A stretch of 64,000 nucleotides of DNA from Prorocentrum cordatum (lineage: Eukaryota > Sar > Dinophyceae > Prorocentrales > Prorocentraceae). Below are positions 19,665 to 32,700 of this stretch, piece after piece. The notes under the pieces were generated by a model, which saw only the letters and a program-made list of their open reading frames with translations, ran no database searches and was not told the DNA's origin. The position numbers and the translations under genes were made by a program. Within the stretch, counting starts at the first letter, position 1. Each line of letters opens with the position of its first letter. The DNA lies in assembly GCA_963575745.1 (NCBI GenBank), contig CAUYUJ010000725.1, forward strand, positions 1 to 64,000. The letters are read 5' to 3'.

Positions 19665-20028
19665 GACAAGTAGGCGGACCAGGGTCCGTCCGCGAGGCGC
19701 ACTGCGGTGCGACAACTCGCAAACACTATTTGCGGCGGTGCAGCCTTTAGATACGAGGGCGGGCAACAAAAAAACCCTCCCCCGGCGCAGTGCGACAGAC
19801 GCTACAGACGGCGGACAGACGGTGAAGATCTCACCTGTCAGACCGCGTGAAGAAAGAGGCCCCAACAAGGAAGGCGACGTGCTGACACGTGGCTAGGCGG
19901 CTTGGCAGACCGCCAGTTGGGCGCTTGGCCGCAAAGCGGCGCGCAGGGACGGGGCACCCCCCGCCCCCACGCCCTGACACCGTGGACGCGGAGCCACGCG
20001 TACTCACGGGCAGGCAGAAAGGAGGAAA

Positions 20029-23000
20029 TTAGCGCGGGGCACCAGGTGGAACGCCGCGGAGCGATGACAGCATAGCTTGGATAGGGAGTGACGGCACGGC
20101 ACCATCGGACGAGGGCGTCAGCAGCTCGGCGAAGGCTCGCCCGGCGCTGTGGAGGCGCTGGAGCAAAGGGCCTTGACGGGCTTGAGCAGCGGCGAGGTCC
20201 GCGGCGAGAGCAGCACACCTCTGCTGAAGAGCGGCCATAGCCTGGACAGCTCGGTTTCGCGGTCGGTGAGGGGCGGCTGCTCAGTGCCAGCGGCCGCGGG
20301 CCTCGTGGCAGGGGCGAGGTCGGTGCGCCTGGCCAGGTGGTGGACTAGCGTAGTACGGCACCCCGTGTGCTGACGGCCGTCACCCTTGAGAGGTGACTGG
20401 AGGGTAACACACGGCCCCAGGGCTGGAGCCGCTAGGGCCACGCCCCGTGAGGTCGGAAGAGCCGCATCCTCTCGCCCAGCAACAATGGGAGCATGGACGG
20501 GGTGCGACGGCCTGACTGGCTCGGTGCCCTGCGGGGGGGCTGAAGCCGCCCCCGCGGGCTGGCGCTGGTGGGGGGACGGAGTGGTTGGCACGGTAGGACC
20601 AATCATGATGCCATGCGAGGGCTCTGAGGTCGGCCGCGTAGTAGGGTGGCGTCTCAATAGGGCGGCATGGTCGGCAGCGTGGGGTGTCGGCGGAGCGTCG
20701 TCAATGCTGCCACTCAGTCCGAGGGGGTCAACCAGGTCATCGTCGGTGTCTTGACGGTGGGCGACATCATCATGTGGGTGCGATGTCGCTCTCGGAGACT
20801 GAGTCGCGGTAGGCGTCGAGAGGTTGCCCGACGGGGCAGGGTTGTCGCTGGCTGGGCCGTCGTCCAAGACGTCCAATCCCCCACCGAAGCCGAACGGGTC
20901 GTCCTCCTGTTCATCAGCGTCTTGGAGGTGTGCGACGTCATCATGTGGGTGCGGTGCCGCTCTCGGTGGCGGAGTCGAGGGCGTCGTGCGGATGCCCGAC
21001 GGGGCAAGGTTGGCGCTGGCTGGCCCGTCGTCCAGGAAGTCTAGTCCCCCGCCGAAGCCGAACGGGTCGTCCTCCTGTTCGTCGTATATCGCCCGTTGGG
21101 CCTCGGCCCAGAGCTCGTCCGGGTTCTGCGGGATGTCTGGTCCAGCCGCAGGTGGTGCCTGGTCCGACAGCAGGGGGTTTGGTTCCATTTTGCTGAGTTC
21201 CGCAGCTGTAAACCCAGCCCTGCGGTGTGGGAGTGGGAGAGTGCGGTGTCTGCGCTCGTAGATAGCGACAGCGACCCCATGGAGCACGGTCGCTTGGCGA
21301 TGTCGTGTTTTGGCAGCTTCGACAATGTCGTCTGGAAGGTTGTGAGTGCGTGCCGCCATTGTGGCAAGGGCGTCAGCCTGACGGTTGAACTCCTCCGCAA
21401 TGGGCCCGATGAGCCCAAGGTCGATGCCCATGTCTCCCAGGTGGCTGGCGATTTTTTCGACGCGGAACATGTTGGGCTTGGCCATAACACATCGGTGGAT
21501 CTTTTCCCAGAGCTCCACGTGCGTGCCCTGCGGCGCTGGATGTCCGTCGATGATGCTTTGGAACCCATCGACCACCGCCTGGTTGTCCACGAAAACGTGC
21601 ACGGGCCGTTCGGCACATGCCGTAAGGTGGACAATGGCGAGGGTCTCCGCAACCTGGGCGTTCTGCGTTAGGCCGTGAACGCGTGCACTGTAGTTCATGC
21701 GGTGGTCGATGCCGTAGTAGACGCCGTAGCCCGCTCGTGCTAGCAATGGGATGGCTTGGTTGGTGCATGCACCGTCCGTGGCAGCGTAGACCCATGTCCA
21801 ACCAGTGTCGTGGTCAAGGTAGGTGGTGTAGGTGTCCTGGGCTGAAGCCGCAGGATCTCCCTCAGGGGGGGGCCGCGGTATGGGCTGTGGCAGCGGGTCC
21901 CTCGCGAGGTCGGCCTGCAGGTCGAGGAGGGCTGGGTCTTCGTCGAAGAGCCCGCAGTGTCTTGTGTGCGGCGGGAGACGGGCCCACTGGTCGTCACTGA
22001 TGAGGGTGGTGAGAGGGAGTCTTTCTCGGGCCCAGCACTTGCAGTCGCGGACAGTGTGCTCCTGAGTTTCCTCTTCCTCGTCGCAGTATCGGCAGATGGG
22101 GCTGGGGTCAGCTGACGTGTTTGATCGGGATCGTCGCTGTTGGGTGTGGTCCCCGCCCGACAGGTAGTTCAGGAGGAGCGCCAGCTGCCAGGCAGTGCAT
22201 TTGGCTGCTCCTTTAGTTCGGGCGAGCCACGTGCTGGCGAAGAGGTCGAGGCCCTGTCTGACAGAGGCAAGGTATCCAAGGTCGTGACGCCGTGGCTTGA
22301 TCCTCCGCAGAAAGGCTCTGCGTTGTGAGGCCCGCAGCATGTGTAGGAAGGCGTTTTGGGGTAAGTTCAGCCAGCTGATCTGGCAGCCCCAGTCGTCGTA
22401 CATGATGCCAAATGTGGGCCAGGTCCAACGGAGCTGCTGGAGCGACTGGACGAGTCGTCCGACAGGTCCTCCACCAAACAGGGTCTGGACGTGGTGTTGG
22501 AGGTCTCTGGCGAGCCCGCAGAGTGTAACGTCGCGGTTAACCTGTCGCCGCAGGCGCAGGAAAGCTTCACGCTGCGTGATGGCGTCGATCTCCAGGGCGT
22601 GTCCTGGGACGCACACGGCCATGAGAGTCCAGAACTCGACCCACTTGTTCCCCTTGGGGCGGATAGCCGCCTTGAGGGCGTGGTTGTAGGCAGTTTTGGC
22701 TGGGCCTGATGGTGCTTGAATGTCGGTGCCCGTGGTGCAGACGCTGGCAGCAAGGGAGCGGGCGTGCCGCGCCTTGATAAGCATCGGCGATGGGAGCTTG
22801 CCAATGCGCGGCAGGCGAATAGTCGCCCTCCGTACACGGGCGTCTGCGGTGGCCGTGAGGTTAAGCGCGGCTGGAGCCGGCGCTGCCTCGGCGTTGATGT
22901 AACTCCCGACGAGCTTGAAGGAATCGACCACACGTAAGGGCCGTTCCGCCAGAGTGAGCTGGGTAACGGCGGCGTGAAGCTCGTCGGTGAGCGCCCACCC

Positions 23001-26000
23001 TGCCACTTTACCAGGGTGAATGCGTTGACCTGAGAATCGATCAAACTTGGCGGTTTCGTCAAGAGATTTCTGCAGCTCCGACGCGGTGTGGGTAGTGGAG
23101 TTGCTGTCGTCAACAAAGGTAGTGCTGAGTGATCGAGGAACGTATCGATGCTGCCTCTTTGTCCACACGCACATGAGTAGCTTGATGTCGTCCAGGGACC
23201 ACGAGCTTCCCTGGAGGTGACCGTTAGTCCTGGCCAAGTCCTTAGAGTACGCTCCGTTCATGCGGATGTAGCGTTTGTGGTGACTGTAGAAATTTCGGCG
23301 GACGGTAACGATGTCTTGGGGGCACCCCGCGTGCAGCGCAAGGTTAAGGCAGATGTCCGTGATGAGGTAGTCGAAGCACTTCTGTCGGTCAAGGGCAGCT
23401 CCAGCTAAGGGGAGGAGTAAAGCCCTGGCGTGCTCGATGCGCAGGGCGAGAGAGGTGCTGACATCCCCAATGGTAGCTTTGGGAACAGCGCCGAAGCTCG
23501 TGGCGTGGGTCCATCCTTTCCGCCAGTCCGTGAGGCTACGGTAGGCTGGCGCTTCCCACGCGTACATCCAAACGGAAAGAACCGAGAGAAGTCGTTGGTC
23601 CGTCGGGAGTTCCCCTCGGCCTTTTCGGAGGCACGGGTTTGGCACGTGAGGAGGGGCTCTGGGATGGTGCCAGTGCGTTGCATAGCACGTAAGACGCTGG
23701 CGAAGAGGCGAAGGATGTCGTCGGGTAACTCCTTAGCCTCCTTAGTTGTCCAGCCGTCAAGTCCCCCCGCGCGGCGCGGTGAACGGGTGCGAATGAAGTG
23801 GATGAGTTGGTCGTCGGTGAGGTGGAAAGGGGCTGCTGGTGATGGCGTAGGCAGCTCTTGTCGGTACTCGTCGTAAAGTCAGCCCACGTCGGCATGGCTT
23901 CGGCGTCATGACCTGCACGAGCGCGATACCTGCCCAAGATGGGCTCCCAGGTGTCGACCATGAGCTTAAGCATGTCTTTGGTATTGGCAACAATGGCGTT
24001 GGCGGGGAGGTAGTCGGGAACCTGGGCAGGTGGTGGGTCACAAGTGTGGCCTTCGTCGTTGTCCGTGTCGAGCGAGCTACCGTCGCTGGGGCTGAAGCCG
24101 CCAGCTTCGGTGTCGGCATCACTATCATCCGTGCAAGCTTGGTCAGGTTTGAAGGCGGTGGTGTCGCAGTGGAGTTGTGTATCGTCGGGAGTGGTAGGCG
24201 TGCGGAGATACGCCGTGGGCGAGCAGTCGGCAGCCCGTGCGTATATGGCCGCCTTTCGCCCGCTTGGCTCGCGGACGCCCTCAGCCCAAATCTTGATGCG
24301 TTCAGCTTTGGCTTGGTTTGCACGTCGCGCCAGCTCTGAGTCAAGGTTTTGGATCAGACGGTCCAGGTGCTCTCCGTGTGGTGCTGGCTCGTCGGGGGTC
24401 CAGGCCTCGGGAAAGGCCAGGAGGACCGTGGGGCGCAGCTTGTGACAGAGAAGGCGGGCCGCGGTCCACGTGCAGTCGATGCGCTGCGCCAGGTACGGCG
24501 GGATGGCACGGCAGTCGATATGATGGTGCTGTCCGATGAAGCGAAGCTCACAAAGTTGCCGATGGAGCTTGCGAAGGCGGTTCATGTGAATCGTGGAAGC
24601 TCCGTAGGTGGGAAAGGCGCGGGGGACAGCGGGTCGCTCTTCGAACGTGGGTGTGAGCCCGTGCATGGTAGGGGGCTTCTTTTTTGGGTGGTCTGGCGGT
24701 GGAGGTGGCAGGTCGCGCAGCCGGGTGAGATGGCATTCATGGCTGGCCTCGTTTGCCAGGGCGAACATGCGTTCCACATCGTCGCGTGTGTCGGCTTGCT
24801 CCATGCGGTCCTGGTATCGCCCAGCGATGAGGGTCCCTAATGCCTGCAGTTCGTGGCCCTCATGAGCTCCATCGTTAGGGGGGTAAGGCGTGGGGGCTAG
24901 AAGGCGTCGGGCCGTATGGTCGAGGCGGCTAAGGTCGAGCGTGACCTGCAGGCCAACATGGGACTTCGCTGGCAAGTCACGCAGATAGCAGAAGTCGGTG
25001 ACAAGGGATCGCGCCGCTTGGTTGGCGATAATGTAATCGATGCGCGAAGTGCGGGGGCACTTGGTGACGCGGTCCCAGTCAGGGATATTGCCATAAGTGT
25101 GCATGGTGTGGTCTGGTGTGCCTTCAGCGACGTTAAACCATCCATGCTGCATCATGTGCAGCAGGTGTGGATTGTCGTCGATGTTCGTGTTGGCGTCCAT
25201 GCAAATGAAATACGGGGCTGAGCCGACCCTCGCGGCGGCGCAGTCAGCGAGCCGAAACAAGTCGGTGCTGTCTCCTCCAGCGACCCCGTAGAGGCTCGCT
25301 ATGTAGATCCCAGCGGGCCCGTGGTTGTTTCGTCGCCGCCTGCGGCGGTGCTGGGTGCAGAGCGGGAGGAAGGCCTCGTGCCATCTTTTCTTGGCCTTGA
25401 GGGTGGCGATACAGGACGCAGTGTCGTCGACGGTGGAGTCGACGATGGCGTCCTTAGAGAGGATGGCGACCCCTCCCGAGGCGCCAGTGTTGCCCACGAC
25501 CGTGTGGTCTGTGCCGCCGTGGGCAGCTCTGCGCTGGGCTCGCGCCAGATCCAGGTCAGGTCCCAGACTGGCGTGGTATCCCCCGTGGTGTGGATTGGCG
25601 GCGTTGGTAGCGATGGCTTGTCTGGTCGGCTTGGCATGTCGGGTCTCCTGCAGTGCTATGACTGCGGCGTTGTGGTCGACACCAAGAGCGGTGATGGTTG
25701 GCCAGTTCGCTGGGAGACTAGTGATGTTGAGGCTGACGAGGTGGATGGAGCGACCTGGCCCGTCTCCGTCGGTGGAGCTGGGGTTGGCACGCCCCGCACG
25801 GTGGAGGGCAGCCTGGCCCTCACCCAGGTAGAAGGCTTGGCCACAGTAGGAGCTCATGGCGTCCCTGCAGATTGGCTTGAACGGGGCTGAAGCCGCCGTC
25901 AGGCCCGAAGTATAGGCGAGGCATGGTCGGCACTGCGCCAGGGGGGGTTCATAAACATCAGCAAAACTGCCTCGAAAAATCCTCCTCACTCCTGTACCGT

Positions 26001-27311
26001 GGGGGACGAGGGGAGGAGAGGTGAGACGGCAGCAGAGGGAGAGGGAGGCGACTCCTCGATCCGTCCTGCCGAACACAAGAGCAAAAGCAAACCAGCGGCG
26101 GCGGCTCGGCGCGGCAGCGGCGCAACGCGCGCGCATATACTGCGCACGCGACACCGCTGGTCCGTCCTGCGGCGGCGCGCCCGCCCCGTCAGTACCGTGA
26201 TGAGCAGCATCAGGTGGAACAGCACGAGCAGCGCGGTCGGTGGCCTGGCGCTGGGCCTCGTCCATGCCCGCTGCCGTGAGGCACGCGTTGCGGACAGGGC
26301 TGACTCCACGCGGGGCCGCCGCTGCCGCGGCAGCGGCTGAGGTGGCGGGGGCGCCGCCACGACTCTGTGGAGAGAGCGGTGAGCCGCCGCCGAAACCCGC
26401 CGCGAGGTCCTTGACGCGGTTCTTGTTCTTGAACGGGTCGAAGGTCGGCGCCTCGTCGATGGGGGCGATCACGCGGGTGGGCGGCGGCAGCTCCTGGTCC
26501 GTGGACGGCGTCGGCTCGAGGTCGACCTGGCCAGGTTCGATGGCGCTGGCACCGAAGCGTGGCACCACTTCGGGGGCTTGGCCATCAGCCTGAGTCTCGC
26601 GAGGCGGCGAGCTCGTGGAGCTCCCAGGGGCCTTGCGCGAGCTGTGGCGGCTGCAGGACCTGCTGCGCGGGACGCGCCCGCCCGTGTGGCGGTCGCGTGG
26701 CGAGGTCGCCTGGGCGTTAGCGCGCGCAGAGTCCGCCCTGCTCGGGGAGCGGATCGGCGCCGCGCAGGGTGTTGGGCTGGGCTGGCGGGAGCCGCCTGTG
26801 CCGCCCGCCGCCGAGGCTGCAGCCTGGTCAGGGTCGACAGCGTCAGGGCGGGGGCTGACGTGATGGGCACTTCCCTCGCTGTGCCGCGGGGAGGCGCTGT
26901 GGTGCGCCTGGGTGTACGTGAGGACGAGCGGGACGAGCGGCTGCCTCTCGCGCTCAGGTGGGGCAGGTTTTGCCTGGGCAGGGCGCAGCGCTGCGGCCAC
27001 GTTTGGCGGGGGCGTGTGTTGGCGCGGTTGCCAAGCACGCACGTTCGCATCACGCCATCCTTCAGGGCGCCCTGTCCTGCCACGGCTTGGTGCAGCCCCC
27101 TGGGCTGAAGCCGCAGGGGTTACCACTGCGGGCTGGTTGCTGGGGGTGCTGTCATGGCGGCCTGGGTAATGGCCCCAGGCACGCGTGGACCCTGGCACGG
27201 GCGAAGTGGCCCGTGGGGGGGCCTGCACGAGTGCACGCGGGTAGCCGATGACCGCTGGGTGCACCCTGGCGTGAGGGGCATGGCCGTAGCTGGAGGCGGC
27301 TGCTCCAACCG
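20029..27311 (-). pseudogene. LINE ORF2, 3' half: endonuclease, reverse transcriptase, RNase H
   Basis: This encodes the enzymes for target-primed reverse transcription. Minus-strand order: a Pro/Ala-rich linker; an EEP endonuclease (about 24940-25760) with SLNITSL, ALQETR, MDANTN and RIDYIIAN; a reverse transcriptase (about 22400-23800) with LDRQKCFDYL, GHLQGSSWS and the active-site FVDDS (23102-23122); a CCHC knuckle CRYC...H...C (about 22080); RNase H (about 21350-21800) with TDGACT, ETLA, VDNQAV and NRQADALA. A threefold acidic repeat (20690-21075) and a C-terminal coiled coil follow. One-base deletions relative to copy C shift the frame near 23872, 23650 and 20246. The stop at 20029 is specific to this copy. 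The N-terminal part of the same ORF is 12 kb away, so the product cannot be made from this locus as read. Confidence 0.9.
27305..27311. repeat. Target-site duplication, left (CCAACCG)
   Basis: CCAACCG is present once in uninterrupted copy C (about 55499-55505) but on both sides of the 27312-39172 insertion (27305-27311 and 39173-39179). An 8-bp version would carry one mismatch at its first base (T versus A). Confidence 0.85.
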
Positions 27312-27549
27312 TCGCGTGCACCGCGCCCAAGAACCAAAACCTTCCCCAATACTTTTGACTTTTTGCGATTACCTTGCAGTTCGGGCGCGACAAAATGCAC
27401 GCGTATATCGAACGATAAGTTCGCACCCGCAATTCGCCACGCCAGATTCAAAATCACCTTCTGCTTGTTGTTGTCCACAGTGCGGTGTATGCTCGCGGAA
27501 TTGCTGCTGCGTGCCAGGGAGCGAGCGCGGCGATTTGATTACCAACGCC

Positions 27550-29205
27550 TGCTCAGATTTGAAAGAAGAAATAACGGAAGATAAATGGAGGAGGAGCGGA
27601 GGAGGAACGGAGGAGGAACGGAGGGGGAACGGAGGATGAAAGGAGCAGGGCGGGGTAAGAAAGGGCAGTGGAAGGGATGGGGAAGGTACAAGGGAGTGAG
27701 AGGGGAGGATGAGATTTGACGTTTGGGTCGGCTTCGCGCGCACCCCGTAAGGGACGCAATGTCCACGCAGAAAGGGCAACGCGACCATCGACGACGCTAC
27801 GGTGGTGACGGCGGCGAGGGCGAGCACGACGCGCGAGCGACCGAGTCGGCGACCGGGTTGATCGGGCGACTATGACGATTAAGACGACGGGCCACGATGA
27901 GAACCTTGGTGTCTCCTTTTGTGTCCTTGGTGTGCCTTCTGTGCGCTTAGTCCTGGTGTGCTTGGTCGTGTGGTCAATGTGCCATTTTTCGTGGTGCCAT
28001 GGTGTGCTTGGTGGCGTGCCCGATGGTGTGCGGGGGTGATATGCCAGGTGGTGTGGCGGGTGGTGTGCCTTGTGTGCGTGTGCGTTTGCGTGTGTGTTTG
28101 GTAATGTGTGGTTGCGTGCGTGCGCAAGTGTGCACATTCCGTCGCCAGCATGTCCGTCGAAATCTTGGAAGCAGCGAAATCATTCTCTTAGTGTTGCATA
28201 TTTTTCTACGTTTAGAAGTGGGCAATGCTGTCACTTTTTCGAAAAATGGGTTCTGATGAGCTTTGCCGCTTAACGCCGCAGAACTTGTCTTCGTACCCCA
28301 AGGTTCAGGGTTTCCGCTTCATGATGCTGCTCAACAATTTTACCGTGACGCCGTTAGTGAAAACGCACGCGCTCTCACCACGCGCGCGCAACACAGCGCG
28401 GGCACACCCCAAGCACACCAAGCACGCAAGCACGCAGGCACATTCGAGCGCGCGAAGTCACTTCCACTTTTTGTAGGGAGGGTGCGGTTTTTTCGGTGTG
28501 CTGGCGAAGCTCTTTCGCTCAGGATGGGTGGGGGAATACTTCTCGTTTCCCTTTAAAGAGAAATGAAGGTTTTTCCCCCAGGCCACCGTGACAAAAAGTG
28601 TCCCGCCAGCGCGCGAAACATGTGTTGACCCACTTTGCAAATAGCGCAATTGTCTCCATGCTTGTTCGCGTGTCTGAGTGCTTGTGTGCTCATGGTGTGC
28701 TTGAGGTGTGCCCCGTGTCTTTGGTGAACTTGGCGTGCCTGGTTTGTCCAGTGGCGTATTTGGAGTGCCTTGTGTGTCTTTGGTGCTGTGCCTGGTGGTG
28801 TGGTCAGTGTGTCGTCTCTCTTGGCGTGATGTTGCGCCCGGTTGTGTACCTACGATGTGCTTTGTGATGTGCTGGGTGTTTCGCCCGCCCACCATCCTAA
28901 CCCAGGGGAGGGGAGTTTAGCGATGCACAGGTTGGCCGTAGTATTTTTCAGATCCTTAGTGGGCACGTACTAGGGCACGCACCCCAGGCTTTTGCTGAAG
29001 AGCATTTGCGGCAGGCAGCCCCAGCACCTACTAGACGAATTCTGGGGCACATTGCAATTTAGCTGCCCCCGTCACTTCGGCTGCCGTGCCGCGGGCCCGG
29101 GGTGCTCGGGGGAAGAGGCCCCGAGGCGCCCAGGGCTGTGGGGAAGGGGCTTTCGGGCGCCCAAGATCCGTCGGGAGAGGGGCCCTCGGGGCTTTCTGGG
29201 CCGTT
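27550..29205. repeat. Left subterminal region of the insert, repeats only
   Basis: 27570-27715 is GGA/GGGA-rich. 27900-28100 and 28660-28875 are two similar blocks of decayed GTGTGC(T/C)TGGTGTGCC repeats on the same strand. Between them is unique sequence with no gene I recognise. Confidence 0.6.
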
Positions 29206-29229
29206 TCAAATCCAAACTGGGTCGTCTCA

Positions 29230-29495
29230 GAGGCCATCTCGGGCCGTCTTGGAAGCATCTCGAGCCATCTTGGCCTCAAAGGCGGGGGCCCATTGTTTTA
29301 CGCGATGGATCGTGGCTTCGGGAGCGCAGACCCATTCATTCTTACGGGGTACATGGTCTGCGGTACAGGGGAGATGCACGCAGAAGTCCGCGACCGGGAC
29401 GGGGTGGGGCCCTTAGAAGAATCCAGGCACCTTACCAGACAGTCCGCAGGCATTCTGACCTGACACTGCCGCGCAGGCGCGGCGGCGGAGTCCAG
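29230..29495 (+). repeat. Upstream repeat of the insert, copy 1
   Basis: This segment is related to 34637-34922. Shared landmarks in order are GAGGCCATCT, GGCCGTCTTGGA, GGGCCCATT, CGTGGC(T/C)TCGGGAGCGC, CCAGACAGTCCG and CACTGCCGCGCAGGCGCG. It ends about 150 bp upstream of the spliced-leader relic at 29645. The other copy sits in the same relation to the second gene, so it may be promoter-proximal sequence duplicated with the genes. Confidence 0.75.
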
Positions 29496-29644
29496 CCCCC
29501 ACTCAAACAAGCTCTGTGGTAGATACAGAGAGGATGATGACGACAATAACGATGCTTAGTGCGAGGGTGGTAGTGGGTCCCACCAATCCTATGTGCGTCG
29601 ATTGTCTGGGAAATTCGTTCCTCCAATGCTCTTCCCCCGACTTC

Positions 29645-29665
29645 CCGCAACCATTCTGGCTCAAA
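29645..29665 (+). other. Relic dinoflagellate spliced leader
   Basis: The site contains ACCATTCTGGCTCAAA and matches the dinoflagellate spliced leader at 17 of 21 positions. It lies 39 bp before the first ATG of the gene at 29705, as expected for the 5' end of a retroposed, trans-spliced mRNA. Confidence 0.75.
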
Positions 29666-29704
29666 GCCGTGCTTTGGGGCAGTGGGCGAGTGGATTCCTA
29701 CCAC

Positions 29705-32700
29705 ATGTCAGCATCTGAATCGGGGGATGCAGATGTCAAGCCATCCGACGACGTTCTGATTTTATCCAAAACACGGCGATGCCTCACGGGGTCGGAGGTC
29801 AGACAATGCGACAAGCTCTGCGAAGTGCTTCAAAAGTTTCTCTTCCTCATGTGCCAGACTTTTGTAATGGATAACAAGCATGCGCCTCTTCTAGAGGCGT
29901 ACACCTCGGATTCGACACCTTTGACGACCACGGAGTACTACTCAGGGGATTACGGCGATCTCAAGGTCCGCCGGGCGGGGAAGGAATCCAGAGAATGGCT
30001 TAACCATCGCTTGTTCCTCAAAGTGCCAGACCAGAGGCCCAAGATGTTATTTTCCAGCCCCGTGCTCCTACGTGACAAAACGGCATGGTCACATTACACT
30101 GCCATGGAAAATCTTTGGGATGGCGCCAGGCAACTCGGGCACGAATGGATCGTGATTCAGCACGGGTGTTGGGATCGCGCCGTGATGCCGGCGTGCGGGC
30201 GAAAACTACGGCAGCGAGCGGAAGCATACCATGTCCATCAGCAAGAGTTGCTTGGAGAAGCGCGCGCAGATTTCTTATGGTTGCTTACGTGGGTGACTGT
30301 TGTCGCGTGCTGCGTGCACGATTGCCACAACTCTCTGAAATGGTCAGTGTTGTCTTTCGTGAACAATCGTGAAACCATGAAGGATTGCTGGGTGGTTCTT
30401 CAAAGCCTGCGGCACGGTTTTGGGCAGTTGGTGCGACAACTCCCGTCGTTCTTGGCCAGGTGCATTCGCTTTAAGAACGGTGATGTGCACGCGCTCGAGG
30501 TCATGTACAAAATGCTTGGGATCACGGGCAAATGGCTGGATGCTTTCCTAGAGTTGCAGCTGCGTTGGGAGGACGGCTACCTGTGCGTTGCCGAGAACAT
30601 GCAGGGCGAACTCGACCTCGTGAAACGCATCACGGCTGCGCTGCTCCACATCTGGAGGTTCCGGGCGTGGAGCGATTCAAGGTGGTGCGGGCTGGGGCAA
30701 GGCTGCCGCGCGCTAGCCAGCGGGGCTGTCACTGGACTCAAACATCTTGTGAAGCAGGTGCTGGATGATAAGAGTGAGACGAACTATTACATCAAGGGTT
30801 TCAAACGGCTCAAAGACCAGGTGTTGTACACGATCATCGTCATAGCTTTGACGAGTTGGCTCAGTGAATCGGTTCTCGTCATGGTGCTCGAAGACGACCG
30901 GGTGCCTCTAATCTTGCCGCAGATGGATGGTAAGATCAACGAGATGCGTGACTTTATCCTTGCTGTGTCAGATGATGCGCTCACTCTCCTTGCGAAGTGT
31001 TGCGACGGCAGCGTTCGCCAGATGCGCCACGACATCATCATGGCGGTCGCGGTGCAGATTGGGTATTTGATGGCACGGCTGCGGACGTACAGGCGGCCCC
31101 CATGGACAGTGTGCAGGGGCGACGTGTTGGAGAACCTCCGCGAGCTCAGGCGAGGCCCGCGGCCGGGCGAACATTTCACGCAAAAAATGCACGACTTGTT
31201 GGAGCAAGGGGTTTCGGAGGAGGCTCTCGAGCCAGCGGTCGTCTTACTCGGCAATACTCCCCACTCCTCCCGCGAAGTGGAACAAGCTCATAGTCCACAG
31301 TCGTCCTTGGCCAAAGCTCACAGAGCATACTGCAGAAGGAGAGTGTCATCGCGGGCTACTGTGGCGCAGGCCCGCACGCTGTTCGAGGAGTGCCCGTTGT
31401 CGAAGAAGCTCGCGCGATGTCACCAGAAAATAGAACGTCTGAGGCGTTCTAGGCCCAACTCGATCAAAGGCAGGCACGCTTACGTCCGCGCCTTGATCGA
31501 CCAGGCGAAGGCCCATTCGGAGCAGAGGTACAACGTCAACCACAAGCTCACGAAGGCTGTGATACAGGGGCATGGTCGAAGATGGAAGGAGCGCGGGGGT
31601 CTCGTACATGTGATGCCGATGCTTCCTGATGGGCAGTGCGATCCCCCCCATGATCACGATCAGGTTTTGATGCCCCCCCAACCATAGTTTTTTGGAACGT
31701 TTGTTGTAGACTTCTGTTTGGCGCACCGCACAGGACAAGAGCGCGGCGCAGAAGAACCTTTACGAGTCGATGGCTGTCTACATGCAGGAGGACAAAGTTG
31801 ATGTCGTGCGCGCTCAGCTCCAGGAGCAACTTCAGTTGAAGCGAGATATCAAGAGGGAGCTCGCGGAGAAAGCGGCCAAGGAGTCTGGGCGACTGAGCTC
31901 GGGCTCTTGCCGCTTCAGCGCTGCCCAAATCAGTGAATTCAACGACCTGTGCGCGTCCAGCGAGTGGTCGGAGGCCCGCCTCGACGAGTTGCGCTCGCGG
32001 GCTTGCAGACCAGTGGGGCCGCCACCGGAGTGGAAGATCAAGACGCTGGAGGCGATGGACATCCCCAGCGCAGGGCCGAAAAACCGTTATCCAGATTGGG
32101 TACCTCTTGTTTGCACCAACCGCGAGTACTTCTCGAGGTGCTTGCTGCGAGTGTGGCGCGGTGAGGAGAAGGACGATTACAAGTTCGTCTATGGATACAA
32201 GCAACCTTGGCTCATGTGCTGCTGCGCGGTGCACGAGGAAGAGGTCGAGTTGCATGCGGACGCCCTCCCGCGCGTGGGCTACGCGGCCGCCGACGTGCAT
32301 GTATTCGACCACCGCTTCCGATGGGATTGGGTCGGCGGCTGGAGCTATTCCGACGACGGCGTGTTCGACGGTGTCGACAGGGTCCAGGTTCTCAGCGACT
32401 GCATCTGCATGGACGGGTACATCGGCTGCGACGGCGAATGGACTAATCTTCTGGATTTGCTTGACATTTTGACCCCTGTTGGCACCGCTGGCGCACAGGA
32501 GGAAGGCGACTCTGGGCACGGGCCGGGTCCTCTCCCCGCGCCAGATCCATGGATGGAGGACCCTGCGATGTGGCTGTTCTACTGCGACGCCGAGGCCAAG
32601 GGGAGGGAGAAGCGGGCCGCTGGCGAGCCTGATGACAGCGACTCCACGCTTTCGGACGATGCCGACGCCCAGAGCCTGGGCTCGGACGACTTGGACGAGA

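Larger units (their letters stand above)
19663..27311 (-). mobile_element. LINE copy A/B, 3' half
   Basis: This is the 3' half of a minus-strand non-LTR retrotransposon. It is collinear with copy C (47858-55507) over its full length, with scattered differences. It carries the C-terminal part of ORF2 (endonuclease, RT, RNase H) and the 3' UTR (19663-20028). It stops abruptly at 27311, exactly where copy C continues into the sequence that starts here at 39173. The missing 5' half therefore lies at 39173-47733, displaced by the 27312-39172 insertion. An extra 12 bp (CGGACAAGTAGG) sits at the 3' boundary relative to copy C. Confidence 0.93.

Noticed and set aside
19196-19896. Ser/Leu-rich and Arg/Glu-rich frames over the (GA)n tract
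   Set aside because: Dinucleotide repeat artefact at the LINE 3' end.
20386-27251. Plus-strand frames antisense to the LINE halves
   Set aside because: They shadow ORF2 in GC-rich sequence. The minus-strand frames carry the EEP, RT and RNase H motifs.
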